A program made the position numbers and the translations under genes. The notes beneath the pieces were generated by a model. It did no database searches and was not told where the DNA came from. It worked only from the letters and a program-made list of their open reading frames with translations. A DNA stretch of 64,000 bases from Megascapheus bottae (taxonomy: Eukaryota > Chordata > Mammalia > Rodentia > Geomyidae): the NCBI GenBank assembly GCA_024803745.1, contig JANJXV010000013.1, forward strand, positions 34,018,001 to 34,082,000. The letters are read 5' to 3'. This document shows positions 1 through 11,909 of this stretch, piece by piece (the first letter of the stretch is position 1; each line of letters opens with the position of its first letter).

Positions 1-224
1 CTCTTTTTTGTGGGTCATGGGATTTGAACTCGGCCAGGGTGCTGTCCCTGAGTTTTCAGATCAAAGCTACTACCCTACCCTTAAGCCACAACTCCAGTTT
101 CCATTTTCTAGAGGTTAACTGGAGATAAGACTCTCAGGTTCTTTGGGTGCCAGGGCTGGCTTTGATTCTCAGATTTCAGCCTCCTGAGTAGCTAGGATTA
201 CAGATGTGAACCACCTAGCCTGGC
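1..224 (-). mobile_element. B1 + ID-like composite SINE
   Basis: Reverse copy. The ID-like part (GGGATTTGAACTCGGCCAGG, CTACCCTTAAGCCACAACTC) is joined through GGTTAACTGGAGATAAGACT to a B1-like part ending in TGAGTAGCTAGGATTACAGA. The architecture is like the described B1-dID type. Confidence 0.85.
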
Positions 225-357
225 AAGGTAAACTTTTATACAAGACAAAGGGTACAGAAATAAAAACAGTAACAACAGAGAATAAACCAAACTGGAAAAA
301 AAGAAATGAAAATAAATAACAGCAAACAGTACAATTTTTTTTTAAAGTCTTGCTTCA

Positions 358-548
358 GGCCGGGAGTTTGGCCTAGTGGTAGAGTGCTTGCTTAGCATGC
401 ACGAAGACACGGGTTCGATTCCTTGGTACCACATACTTAGAAAAAGCCAGAAGTGGTGCTGAGGCTCAAGTGGTAGAGTTCTAGCCTTGAGTAAAATCCA
501 AGGACAATGCTCAGGCCCTGAGCTTAAGCCCAGGACTGGCCAAAAAAA
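358..548 (+). mobile_element. ID-like dimeric SINE (IDL-Geo type)
   Basis: GCCGGGAGTTTGGCCTAGTG start, tRNA-like box B GGTTCGATTCC, right monomer with GCTCAAGTGGTAGAG, and an A tail. Exact 13-bp duplication AAAGTCTTGCTTC at 344-356 and 549-561. It appears to be a tRNA-Ala/ID-derived dimer. The family name is inferred from structure. Confidence 0.9.
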
Positions 549-917
549 AAAGTCTTGCTTCCATTTCTTGGAGATCAGTTCAATGAGCATATGGTCGTAT
601 GCTCATAGCTATTGGTAGTAGGTTACCAATACCCTTTAAATTAGGGGAGTAGTTTTAATAGCCTCCACCTTTCCCTCTTTCCTATCCAATCTCAGAAGCC
701 CCTTCTCTCCAGTGTCATGTATCCTCACCAAACACACCTACACACACCCCACTGCTACTACCACCTTCAACTACATACCTCTGACAAGTCTTTTAAAAAG
801 CCTGAAGTATAATGCATTAAAGCCTAGGTTACAGTGATCCCTCAGACTTGGCAGCTAAGCAATCTCCTTCTTAGCATTAAAGTAATATGCCCGTATTAAA
901 TTCTAAGTGTGTGTCTT

Positions 918-1012
918 CTGGGCTGAGGGTATAACTCAGTGGTAGAATGTACACATGGGCAGGCCCCAGGTTCAGTTCCCAGCACTAAAAGAAAACAACA
1001 GCAACAAAAACA
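918..1012 (+). mobile_element. ID monomer SINE
   Basis: GGGTATAACTCAGTGGTAGA, then GTTCAGTTCCCAGCACTAAA and an A-rich tail: single-monomer ID organisation. Confidence 0.8.
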
Positions 1013-1273
1013 AAGCTTTCTTTAATCTTTTTTTTTTTCCCACTACAATAATGTTTGCATGAAAGCTATAGGGATCAGCATATGCTACATCAAAATTCAC
1101 CTCTTCAGCAAAAGGAGTATTTTGAGCTCATTGTTTTGAAAAACTACAGGTCTGAAAATAGGGTAGGTATTACACTTTCATAAATTTACATCTGCAAAGG
1201 AAATCATCATTTCTCAGGAATTCTTTCTCTCTGAATGACTAAAAGAAAGTTGGTTGGTTGGTTGGTTGGTTTG

Positions 1274-1500
1274 TTGATGATCATGGAACTTGAACTCAGC
1301 CTGGGCACTGTCCCTGAGCTCTTTAGCTCAAGGCTAGCATTCTACCAGTTCAGCCACAGCACCACTTTCTGTTTTCTGGTGGTTAATTGGAGATAAGAGT
1401 CTCTCAAACTAACATGCCCAGGCTGGCTTTGAATCATGATCCTCAAATCTCAGCCTCTTGAGTAACTAGGATTATAGACGTGAACCACTGGCGCCTGGCT
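1274..1500 (-). mobile_element. B1 + ID-like composite SINE
   Basis: Same architecture, preceded by a (TTGG)n tail at 1250-1273. It contains TTAATTGGAGATAAGAGTCT and TGAGTAACTAGGATTATAGA. Confidence 0.85.
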
Positions 1501-1552
1501 CAAAGATTTTAAATCTCAAAGACAATTTGTATGTTGTGGGAGAGATACTTGA

Positions 1553-1655
1553 TAAGTTGCCCAGGCTGGTCTTGAATTACTGGTCTCAAGTGACCGCTCA
1601 TCTCAGTTTCCATGGACGGAACTATAGGTATTCACCACTGTGTGCAGCAACTGTA
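1553..1655 (-). mobile_element. Old B1-like fragment
   Basis: GCCCAGGCTGGTCTTGAATT and CTCAAGTGACCGCTCATCTC match 7SL-derived B1/Alu in reverse. Confidence 0.65.
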
Positions 1656-2063
1656 AATCCTTTGTCAATGGAGATCCTAACATTTAAATCCATTATTCTT
1701 CCCATTTATCTCTGATCACCTCCCCCTCACCGGGTGTTCCAAGCCCTTCCCTATTCATTTTAAAATTGGAGATCGGATTTAAGTGTGAAATCTAGGTCAC
1801 CTTTCTGAGATTTTGTCTTCTTGGTGGCATACCCTGTGTTCACATGAGAACTACATACTAATAACCTTCTATTTGCTTTCTTCTTGTAAATCTGTCTTTT
1901 GTTATGAAGTTCATCCCGGCTAAGAACTAAAGGGAGAAAAATACTAGTTTTCCTACTTATGATACATATGCCTAATTTTGAATACTATTCTTTAAAAAGG
2001 AAAAGTGCTTTTGTGATTTATCTGATGTTAAAAAAAAAAACCTTTGGGAGCTAGAGGGATATA

Positions 2064-2235
2064 TTACTATTCTGATTTCACAGATGAGAAAATAGATATG
2101 TCCCATGGGTAGTAAGAAGCACAGCCAGAGTTGAAACTTAGCTCTTCATTTGGTATTTAACGAAGATTTAATGAGCACCTACTGTGTTCCAGACTCCGTG
2201 CTGTGTTCTGGTATCAAGGCAAAGAATAGACACAG
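2064..2235 (+). mobile_element. MIR-like fragments
   Basis: CACAGATGAGAAAATAGATA, GGGTAGTAAGAAGCACAGCC and TTTAATGAGCACCTACTGTG match MIR-type core and flanks by eye. Confidence 0.6.
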
Positions 2236-4333
2236 CATCCTGTAGGGCAACTTCTGGCTCCCAGTTTAGTGTGCTTAACTAATCTGAGAATTCTAGCCAG
2301 TCACAGTGAAGTTAACTCATAATCTACTAAAATTCTAGTCATTTTAAAGAGGTCAGGCATTTGGCAAACTTTGATCAAATTAACGAAGTCATAACAGAAA
2401 CATGGCTGGAAATAAAATAATCAGAAGGCATCTGAGCATTTGCCAGTATTTACAATCTTTAATAATGCTCTGTGTAGTAAATGTGCAGCAGTGAGATGGC
2501 TGGGGGTTCCAAATCAAGACACCCCACTTATCTTTTGCCACAACCAAATAGGAGCAGTTTCCACACTCAAGCTCTGCAGTTCACAGTCACTGTTCTATTG
2601 AGTTTTGGTCCCCAGCTGCCTGGGCTGTGCCAGTTTCTTCCCTATTGTTCTGTGACAGACAAAAGAAAAACAGCATGTATTCCTTCTGCCCATAAGAATA
2701 GCAAGTAAAATAGCTTTGTGATTGTGAGAAATGTCAATTTAATTAGCTTCTCTCCTTCCAGGTATAAAAGTTTTCTCCAAGGAATGCTTGAAATTAACAG
2801 CACAGGCTGAGAGGAAGTTTATATTTCTTTCTCTTCCCACATTTAAGGTTATTAGATGCAACACCCTTGAAAAAGTGAGGAAACCTTTGTTGCTTATTGT
2901 TTTTGACAAAAATAATAAGGTAACGGGAAAAGTTGAAATCTTCCATTTGACAAATATGAGTCCTCCATTCCCTCAAACCTTAGAGAGTACGCAAACTAGA
3001 AATATTTTCCTTTCTATGAGATTTCTTTATATGAAAAGTTCCACATGCTTTTCAGGTAGTTCTTCCAACCCCATGAAATAGTATTCTTTAAAAAAAAAAT
3101 ACTAAAACTGCATTTAAAAAAAACATACTTTTTCTGTAGCATTTTGTGAAAGATTTTTAACCAAGATATATATCAAAATTATTTCATAATGATCTGCTGA
3201 TATTTTAAATACTGTCCATTCATTTATAAGCAATTTCACATCACTTTGTATATGTATTCCTCAAAGAACATTTGAAACTAAACTGTATAGCTATCTAGGA
3301 TATATCTTAAAAATATAGGGTGACTTGCATTTATTTCAGTTGCATAATTTGGGGAAGTGTTTCTTGTCTCTGAAAAGCAGAAAAGGCTGTTTAACTACAG
3401 CTCCACTATGACTCTGAGGTGTGTAGTTCCTGAACAGCAGACTGGAATGAAATTCTGTAAATCCAATCCTCTAGCCTCTACCATACTGATATAATTTCAG
3501 TTTGAGGCCTCACATAAGTGTGGAAGACAGTTGAATTCCTCCTCTCTGTATTTCTGTGGGGTTGCAATGCCAAGAGAATTTCAAAAAACACGTAGATCCC
3601 TGTTCCATGTAAATAAAACAAAAACTAACACATACACACAAACAATAATGAACACAAAAATAACCAAACGAAGTATCCAACTGCCCATTAGGCACTTAGC
3701 ATTTAGGCACTTAAGATTTCCTGTAAGGAAGATGGAAAGAAAGGAAAATAATTATATGGACACACACATGTGAAAAGACATACATGCCTGATATATGCAT
3801 ATTTTTTGCTATACATTTATGTATCTATGAAGTTCAGTAGATGTGTTAGTTCAAGAAATTACCAGAATAGGTGCATGAACGCTTGATAAGGGTTTGTAAA
3901 ATTTATGGAGGCAGCCCCTTCAAGACTTGATGTGAGTTATGAAATCTAATTTTGTTTTCATAGCTCTGTGGTAAAATTTTATCAATGTTATAAAAAAGGG
4001 TCTTTACTAAGACTGACCGGAAAATCTGAACTATCTGGCCAGGCAATAAAAACACATTCCTTAGCTGCAAAGTGTCAGACAAGCAAGGTTTAACTGAAAT
4101 TGATCGATAAGGTTTCCTTTTACAGTTGAGTGCATTTACTTTACCTCATAGGATAATAGTTTTCTTTTTAATGGTTTTTCCATTAATATCAGACTTCAGT
4201 GTTAGTAAGGAACAAGAAAGACATAAAAGAGAGAGAGATGCCATCAAAAAAGAATGTTGTGATCTTTAATGGTAGGGCACTTGAGCTCACACAAAGTGCT
4301 TGTGAGAGTGATGCATGGAACTTTGGTTACTGA
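2236..4333. other. Intergenic, nothing recognised
   Basis: About 2.1 kb of AT-rich single-copy-looking DNA. Short chance ORFs only, and no splice-flanked coding run seen on either strand. Confidence 0.5.
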
Positions 4334-4743
4334 TTATTATGGGTTGAACTGTATCACCTTCCCCCTCCCCCAAATAAATTCACAGGCTAAAATACACTCA
4401 GCACCTCAGAACATGTTTTGTTTGGAAACAAGATCATTGCAGTTATAATTAGTTAAGATGAGGTCACAGTAGAGTAAGGGGGGGGCTCTGATCCAATATA
4501 ACCAATGTCCTGATTAAATGGGAAAGTTTGGACATAGGCACACTGGCAGAAGCCCAGGAAAAGATGAACATAGAGATCTGGACGATGTTTCTACAAGCCA
4601 AAGAATGTCACAAATCGCCAGCTTGTTTAGTGGCATTTAGGTTGCCATCACCAAACAACTTCCATTGGGTGGATTATAATCAATAGAAAGTAATTTCTCA
4701 CAGCTCTGGGGGATAGGGGGTCTATAATCAAGGTGGCAGGAGT

Positions 4744-4780
<37 letters not shown>

Positions 4781-5375
4781 GTGTGTGTGGTGGTAGTGGT
4801 GGTTCTTAGATATTACTTAGCTTTTTTTGATCGAGAAAGGTAATTTGCCATTGGAGCTACAACTCCACTTCTTTTGGGCTAGTTAATGAAGAAAAGAATT
4901 TTATAGACTTTTCTTCTCATGCTGGCTTTGAACTATGGCTCTCATGAGTAACTAGGATTGCAGGTGTGAGACACCAGTGATCTTCAGCAGTACATGTTGT
5001 GTCTGGTGAGAGCCTGCTTCATGATTTGAAAAAATGCCTTCTTGCTAGAATAGAGGGAGCAAGGTCATTCACATTCTGGGACTTCTTTTATAAGATGCTA
5101 AATCTCACTCATGCGGGTTCTATATTCATGGTATCATCACTTCCCAAAGACCTCATGACCTAATTGTGTCACAATAGGATTCTGATGAGGAGCCACAAAT
5201 GTTCATACTGCAGCAGCAATGAGGCTAAAAAAAGTGTATAGAGAGCTTGGAACCAATTCTTCCCATAACCCCCAGCAGAAACCAACCCTGCTGATACCTT
5301 GACATTAGACTTCTAGTCTCCAGAGCTCTAAGATAATAAATGCCCATCATTTCTAGCTACTCATTTTTGTGGGAT
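4334..5375. mobile_element. Nested ancient mammalian repeats
   Basis: A plus-strand element (about 4334-4617: GGGTTGAACTGTATCACC, AGTTAAGATGAGGTCACAGT, CTACAAGCCAAAGAATGTCA) resumes at 5232-5375 (ACCAACCCTGCTGATACCTT, AGACTTCTAGTCTCCAGAGC). Between the halves lies a minus-strand relative (about 4630-5220: TGGATTATAATCAATAGAAA, TTTCTCACAGCTCTGG, CATGACCTAATTGTGTCACA), itself carrying a (GT)n tract and a B1-like remnant. The sequence type is familiar from old non-coding placental repeats, possibly LTR-type. I do not assign a family. Confidence 0.65.
4744..4803 (+). repeat. (GT)n microsatellite
   Basis: About 60 bp of GT with GGGT and GGT interruptions, inside the nested old repeat. Confidence 0.97.
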
Positions 5376-5399
5376 TTTTTGTTGGTGGTTGTGGGGGTA

Positions 5400-5690
5400 G
5401 TGGTGGGTCAGAGCATCTCCTCCAAAATCCATGTGGAAGAAACTTAATCCTAATAGCTTCAGGAGATGTTTAGGTCACAAAGGTTCTGCCCTCATCAACA
5501 AATTAAGGCTACTATAACTAGGTCTCACATGGGGGAGAAGGGGTGTTCATCATCTCTTACCTTTCCTCCTATGGCCAAGTAAGACTAAAATGAAAAGGCC
5601 CAGTATTATGGAAGATATGTTTCTCTTCTTTATTACTTAGTCTCATGTTTTCTGTTATGGCAGCACAAAAGGAAACGAAACTTAGAAGCC
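5400..5690 (+). mobile_element. Ancient mammalian repeat, same general type
   Basis: AAACTTAATCCTAATAGCTT, CTTTATTACTTAGTCTCATG and TTTCTGTTATGGCAGCACAA, then AAACGAAACTTA. The ending is characteristic of the same repeat class as the preceding nest. Confidence 0.55.
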
Positions 5691-6264
5691 CTCAAAAAAT
5701 CGTGAATGGATAACTAATAGCACTTGGGCGGAGAAGCGGGAGCCCTAGTCCTTTACTTTGACCTGATGAAAGAGTGAGGACACCTCTCTTGGGTCAGGGC
5801 AATGGATCCCCTCTCTTGAGTTGAATATCTAAGTGTGGTTCTCCTTACTAATTTAATTGTCAAGGGAATTATTCAAGTAGGCAGCAACTAAAGCATAAAA
5901 TGAGTCCTTGAAGGCATCCTATGAGCTTACTTCCTAAGTTACCAATAATGACTTCTGACACTTTCACATAACTGAACACTTGCAGAGGGTTGATAGCATG
6001 AAAAATACGACAGGCTATGGGGTTAAGCAGATTGTTTCTCAGCTTTGAACATCAGAAGCTCAGCTGCCCTATCTGTAAGATATGAAAGTAGTAGAGAAAA
6101 ACATCTACCTTATAGGATGGTTGTAAGAATTGAGAGATACGAATTTAAAAAAAATTATATATATATACATTATATATATATTTATATGCTTAAACACCAG
6201 TGTGACTGCCTTTCTCATTTGTGCCACTTATCTCATTTAATTCTTGTAAAAAATGACTGGCTTA

Positions 6265-6456
6265 GGGCCTGAAATTTGACCTCGTGGTAGAGTGCTTGCC
6301 TAGCATCCACAAAGGCCCAGGTTTGATTCCTAGGTACCACATACATAGAGAAAAGCTGGAAGTGGTGCTGTGGCTCAAGTGGTAGAGCTCTAGCCTTGAG
6401 AAAAAATCCAAGGACAGTGCTCAGGTCCTGAGTTCAAGGCCCAGGACCGGCAAAAT
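6265..6456 (+). mobile_element. ID-like dimeric SINE
   Basis: Full dimer with a short A tail. Exact 13-bp duplication AATGACTGGCTTA at 6252-6264 and 6457-6469. Confidence 0.9.
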
Positions 6457-6469
6457 AATGACTGGCTTA

Positions 6470-8296
6470 ATAGCCCAAGATGTAAAACTTGAATAAGGCC
6501 TTTGCCCCAAGACAAAAATCTTTCCTAGAAACCGCATCTATTCTTGGCAACCACAAAGCCATGCTGTGACTTCCTTCTATCGCTCTTTTGGGATTCAGAC
6601 TGAGCTTCTGAGGGCAAAAGTGACCCGAGGTAGAGATTCCAGTGAACATCTGTAGAAAGGCCCTATTACAGAGGAGATTGATGGCAGCAACCAGCTGGAA
6701 ACTTAGCTACTCCAACTCCTACTGTCCAACTGTATCTTAGCACTGAATCAGAAGCAGACTTTTAAAGCTGGATGTAATTAGGAAATGAGGAATCATTTCT
6801 AGATGAGGAAGCAGCAGCTCAGATGGTCCCACAGCTCCTTAGCATCAAGTTAGACAGGCTCTCATGAACCCCAGACCAATATTCCTTCCATCCTGTGGTG
6901 TGTCCCAAGTAATCCTGAGTGTCAGCTCAGGAACGGAATAACAGAAATAGATCCACAGATAGGTGAAACATCCTCAGAGTTAACCTTTTCCATGGGAGAG
7001 AAATGGGATGTTAGTGGAATCAAGTCCCCTCCTAGGTCTGGAGTTTGTAGACAAGGTGAAGACACATTTCAAAATGGCATCATGATTGTAATACAGTGTG
7101 TTGGCTAGGCAAGCACTTTTTCACATTTATTCTGCTGAAGGGTAAGGTTTTGGGGCCCCATGTATATAGCAACTCTCAAAGGAGGTCGTGGGATCTCAGA
7201 ACAGACCCAGGGTGTTAGAAACAATGACTTGTTTTGCTCTCTCTCTCCAACTAGCTGACTCCCATTTACATGCTGTTTCTGGCAGCAGGGATCAGTCTGT
7301 GTCACCTCACTACCACAGAATAAATATGCTGAAAATTATTACAATTTCAGACAAATGTTTAACTGTTCTCAGACTATCTGAGACACCAGAGGCCAAAGTC
7401 ACAGCAATCTAACCCAGGAGTGAGTTTACTTTACCTTGTGATTTATGGAATGAGAATTTTGGGTGCTCTGTGGGACTAATTTAATACGAAACATTCAGAT
7501 GTCTGTCTTATAATGCCATTCATCTTTCCTTAGCCTGCCTACACCAGGGGGCATGTGGTTCAGAGAGCAGCCTCTCCCTTCCCAGCCACAAATCATCACG
7601 CCTGTGAGATGAAGTGACATGTCTTCCCTTCCAAGCCAGGCTGCTTGCGGCCAGCAGAGGGTCTGCCTGGGCTATGATGGGAGAAGAGTGTTCTGCTTAT
7701 CATGCCTTAGGAGTGCTTTGAAAGTTACAGTCTGGTGATAAAGAGATCAGAAGCAACATTAGTTTGGTTTGCTTCATCGAAAATTTAGTTTGTACCATCC
7801 TATTAACGAGTGCAGATTTGTTTTTATAGCACAAAATATTCTTTGTTGTGATTATGAAAATGAGAAGAAAGTTTGACAAAGAGCCAAATCCTGATGTGAT
7901 ATGCTACAGTATATTTGCCCAGAAGAAAAACTAGATGCTTTTGATGCATGCCAAAACAAAAAACTTTGACCTTCCAGGACATTATCCTTTCACACTCATG
8001 CAACAAACATTCCCTAGTACTTGCCAGAAGAAGTCCTCAAATCGGAACACGCAGTCTTACTATCCAAAATGTCTACAAAGTAAGACATCTGCCCAGTGGG
8101 CACTACATTTAAGGAAAGCCACAGAGCAGGAGCTGGCCATGAAAGGAGTACTCATCACTGCTAGGTGGCAAGAGTGGTCAGGGGACAAGCCCTGAGAAGT
8201 CACAAAAAGAAAATGTGCTGCAAAGATATGAAAAAAAAGAGAGAATAAACATCAAGCTGACTTGTTGATTTAAAATCCCTTTGTGCAACTACTTAG
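6470..8296. other. Intergenic single-copy DNA
   Basis: Mostly unique sequence with no gene. A MIR-like patch may lie near 6795-6860, and an old L1-like end may abut the GA tract at about 8225-8290. It contains the CTCF-like pair listed separately. Confidence 0.5.
7537..7670 (+). promoter_or_regulatory. Two CTCF-like motifs in the same orientation
   Basis: ACACCAGGGGGCATG at 7541-7555 and GGCCAGCAGAGGGTCTGCC at 7649-7667 both fit the CTCF core (CCA-x-x-AG-R-G-G-x). They lie 110 bp apart in unique, GC-richer sequence of the intergenic region. Binding is not shown by sequence alone. Confidence 0.5.
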
Positions 8297-8300
8297 GGCT

Positions 8301-8333
8301 AGAGAGAGGGAGGGAGGGAGGGAAGGAGAGAGG

Positions 8334-8401
<68 letters not shown>
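8301..8401 (+). repeat. (GA)n / GGGA polypurine tract
   Basis: About 100 bp of uninterrupted purine: GGGA-type units, then a pure (GA)n run of about 55 bp. Confidence 0.97.
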
Positions 8402-9087
8402 TACAATCTGGAGAGATTGGAGGAAATTAAGGATGGATGGAGAGCAGAGCTCTATGAACAAAGGACTAAGAAATAAGATGAATGCAGAGACAGAGGAATG
8501 CCATAGTCCAAAGGACTCAGCCCCACAAGAAGGAATTTGCCATTCATTTTTGAGACCAAGAGAAGATTGAAAGTCTTTAACTTAGTGTCATGTCACGATA
8601 CAGATTTCTTTCTAGAAAGATCACTTTGGCTACAGAGTTTATTTTTATATTTTCTTTTTTTGTTCCTTGCTTCAACTTTGATAAAAAAAAAACTGAGAAG
8701 TACAAAGACTAGGGGCAGGGGTATGCAATGATGGAATAGAAAACTGCTCATATTATTCCAGTGATCAATGACAGTGGTCTGGAGGCAGTGAAAGTAAATG
8801 ACTTCAAAGTACTCAGAAACATGACAAGCGAATTCCATTTTACTCGTAATAACCATTGGAAGTTGGTGGAGATGAAAATCGACCTCTGTTGTCAAGTCAT
8901 TTCCTGAGTGAAGCAGAGGACCTGGAATGTGGCATTCTGTTGACACTGTTAGGTGCTGTGGCTGCCTTCTTCCACACTTAAGTGGAAGATGTAGCTCTTA
9001 TGAACCTTCCATGCAAACTGGGCATTTTCTAGTGGATGTCGTGGAACAGTTAGATAATAACAGATAGATGAGAGAATGATAGATATC

Positions 9088-9145
9088 ACATACATACATA
9101 CATACATGCCAGCATGCATGTATGCATGCATGCATACATAAATAG
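9088..9145 (+). repeat. (CATA)n / (TGCA)n microsatellite
   Basis: CATACATACATACATACATG followed by TGCATGTATGCATGCATGCA. Confidence 0.95.
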
Positions 9146-9156
9146 GTACATTGATA

Positions 9157-9247
9157 GATATAGAAAAGAAAGAAAATAGAGGGAAAGAAAGGGAGAGGAA
9201 GAAGGAAGAAAGGGAGAGGGAGAAAAGGAGAGAAAGAGCAAGGAATA

Positions 9248-9299
<52 letters not shown>

Positions 9300-9348
9300 A
9301 AAAAAGAAAGAGAGAGAGAGAAAGAAAGAGAGAAAGGAAAAGAATGAA
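9157..9348 (+). repeat. GAAA-rich polypurine tract
   Basis: About 190 bp almost entirely A/G, with a pure (GAAA)n core at 9248-9305. Only about five pyrimidines interrupt it. Confidence 0.95.
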
Positions 9349-9399
9349 GCTAGAATGGAAAGTAGGAAGGGGAGGGCAGACTTGAGCACACCTGGTTAG

Positions 9400-9965
9400 A
9401 TACATGAACTTACTCTGAAAAACTAATTTGCTTTGCAGTTTTGTCTTGTAAGAAGGTTATCTCTCAAACTATGAGATTTCTATTATAGGAACAGAAGTTA
9501 TCTGGAAAGTTAATTTATCTCAGAGTACATCCTATTGAACTGAATAGCATGAACCGAACTAATAGTCTGTAAATTATCACATTGTTAGGTAGGAAATGCA
9601 GGTGGCTTAAACTTTTGCATTAGTGAGACCCTAGACAAATAGGCAGAGACCTTCAGTTTTCCCCTTAAAAGTAGCTCCTTTACCAGAGAAAGAGCAGTTA
9701 GGAAAAACAGGAATCCTGATCTTGTTCCAAGCTTTCCTTCCTTGTATATACAAGAATGGGTGACATCTCCAGGAAAATGGCTACTTTCCCCACCCTCAGA
9801 GCAATTCTGCTCCTTTGAAATATGTACCACAGTGCTGAGGTGTCCCTGTGACCTTTAAAATTGCATTTTTTTTATTTCAAGATTTTTATTTTTTTTAGCA
9901 TGGAAGGCAGCTTACTTATCATGGGAAGCGGTTCCATACCTCAAACTTGCTTACTTGGACTTCTT
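9400..9965. other. Intergenic, nothing recognised
   Basis: Unique-looking AT-rich DNA between the GAAA tract and a short L1 end. No coding signal. Confidence 0.5.
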
Positions 9966-10074
9966 TTTTTCATATATTTTTATTGTAATTAATAGAAAGG
10001 TTACATTCTATTCACCAGATAGAAGATGCATTACTTCACATACATTGATACCCTTTCTCATGTCTTGATCCCCA
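9966..10074 (-). mobile_element. Short 5'-truncated L1 3' end
   Basis: About 110 bp matching the L1 3' terminus in reverse (TTTTTATTGTAATTAATAGA through GATACCCTTTCTCATGTC). It is flanked by the imperfect duplication GCTTACTTGGACTTCT / GCTTACTTGGCCTTCT at about 9949-9964 and 10075-10090. Confidence 0.85.
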
Positions 10075-10462
10075 GCTTACTTGGCCTTCTAATGGCTGGG
10101 CTGGGTCTAATTCCAAACTCCTTGTAGGCAGCCCTGAATCTAGACCATTTCTTAAAGGAAGCAATGATGATTTAAAATACATATATAGACAATCCCTCAG
10201 ACAGACAAAATGCTTCTTTGTCCTCTTACTCTCTGATGGTAAGTCATCAGCCTTCTTAAAAGGTACTCAACACCTGGCCACGCCCATCTGCCAAAGCTAC
10301 ACAATCTGTCATCAGCTCCCATACTTTGCTGAGTAAAATGCAAAATGGTCTGCTGTGACAAAGATTACACACAATCTCAGGGCCAGGCCTGAGAATCTGC
10401 ATTTTCTCAGAAGCCCTGAGTGTTTCCTGTGCACACTGAAATCTGACCATCTTATTAGGAAA

Positions 10463-10690
10463 TCTTTCCTTCCTTCCTTTTGGGGCTTGAACTCTGGGCC
10501 TGGGCTTTTCAGCTCAAGACTACTTGCCCCACCCCTGAAGCCACAGCGCCACTTCTGGGTTTCTAGTGTTTAATTGGAGATAAGAGTCTCACTGACTCTT
10601 ATTAGTGACGGGAATGGCGTTGAACCGAAACCCTCAGATCTCAACCTCCTGAGTTGCTGGGATTACAGGCATGAGCCACCGCACCCAGTT
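10463..10690 (-). mobile_element. B1 + ID-like composite SINE
   Basis: Reverse copy with TTAATTGGAGATAAGAGTCT and GGGATTACAGGCATGAGCCA. A TTCC-rich tail lies at its left end. Confidence 0.85.
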
Positions 10691-10744
10691 TAGGAATGCT
10701 TTCTTTGTTTATCCACAAATTGTTTTAGGAAGGATTATTAATTT

Positions 10745-10984
10745 TTTCCATATATTTTTTATTGTAATGAATAGAAGGGTTACATTATATTCACCAGATA
10801 GAAGGTGCACTACTTCACATACATTGATACCCTTTCTCATGTCTTGGTCCCCATTTCCCTCCCACACCCCCGCACCTCATCTTATTTTCCTCCCTTCCCT
10901 ATCCGACTTCAAATAACCAAATACGCATATATCCAATATATCAGATAACCAGGTGAAATAACAATATGAGATAACCAAGGGAAC
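10745..10984 (-). mobile_element. 5'-truncated L1 3' UTR
   Basis: About 240 bp of reverse L1 3' UTR, including the C-rich complement of the G tract near 10855-10880 and AATATGAGATAACCAAGGGA. It lies just right of a B1/ID composite that ends at about 10690. Confidence 0.85.
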
Positions 10985-11692
10985 TTAGAAACTTGGGAAG
11001 TTCCCTCTGCAACTCCATCTTTCTCTAGGCTTGTCTCCTGCAAGATCCTGTCAGGACACTGAAGCTTTCAGTAATTGCCTTTAAAATTTTAGCTGCCACT
11101 GATGGCCCCTAAAGAGGGACCATCCCACAGACTCAGATAATCCAACAACGCGGACACTTCTGAGCAGCTCCCTGGTTGCTAAATCCTCAAATCAGTGTGC
11201 ACTTCTGTTGCAGAACTGAACCTTCTGTTCATCCCCAAGCTAGTATTCAGGAGTTCTTCAGATTTCAGAATTTTGTAGACAATGAGCAAGTGCACATCCA
11301 GTTGAGAATCACTATTTTACTTGCCTTGTAGATACAATTTCCTGCCTCTCTTATTCATTTTTCCTCCGACCTAGTTGTTCCGTGACCATAAGCATGTTCT
11401 TTCCTGGTATATTTCTGCCTGCACATATGATACCGTATGACAGTTTCATATTTGAAACACAGAATTTGAAAATATCATAAGTGGCTATAGGCACCCACTA
11501 AATGTCTATTCCCCTAGGTGAGCCCATTTGCTTTCATTTACCCTCATCTGAGTGGTGTAAGATATAACCACATAAATCCAACCCATGCCACAAATGCAGA
11601 ATTCCAGTATTATCTCAAAAAAACCAATCCAATCATAATGGAGATAAGACATGTTCAGAGCCAGAAGGAACTGTGAATAAAAACAATTGAGA

Positions 11693-11897
11693 GGGGCGGA
11701 GAGTTTGGCCTAGTGGTTAAAGTGCTTGCCTAGCATGCATGAAGACCCGGTTCGATTCCTCAGTACCACATACATAGAAAAAAGCCGAAAGTGGTGCTGA
11801 GGCTCAAGTGGTAGAGCTCTAGCCTTGAGAAAGTCCAAGGACAGTGCTCAGGCCCTGAGCTCAAGCCCAGGACTGGCAAAAAAAAAAAAAAAAAAAA
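11693..11897 (+). mobile_element. ID-like dimeric SINE, young-looking
   Basis: Close to the consensus of the other copies, with a run of A longer than 15 and a near-duplicate flank (AAAACAATTGAGA / AAAACAACTGAGA). It has TGGTTAAAGTGC in box A, as do the copies at 17.9, 30.0 and 33.5 kb, which suggests one subfamily. Confidence 0.9.
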
Positions 11898-11909
11898 CAA
11901 AAACAAAAC

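Noticed and set aside
358..548. tRNA gene candidates (box A/box B-like sequences in several elements)
   Set aside because: The tRNA-like parts are inside dimeric SINEs with A tails and target duplications. The cloverleaf is not complete and the copies are dispersed.
8283..8570. Repeat-encoded ORFs with runs of Arg-Glu, Leu-Ser or Lys-Glu (8.3, 9.2 and 14.7 kb)
   Set aside because: They are translations of GA, GAAA and CT microsatellites.
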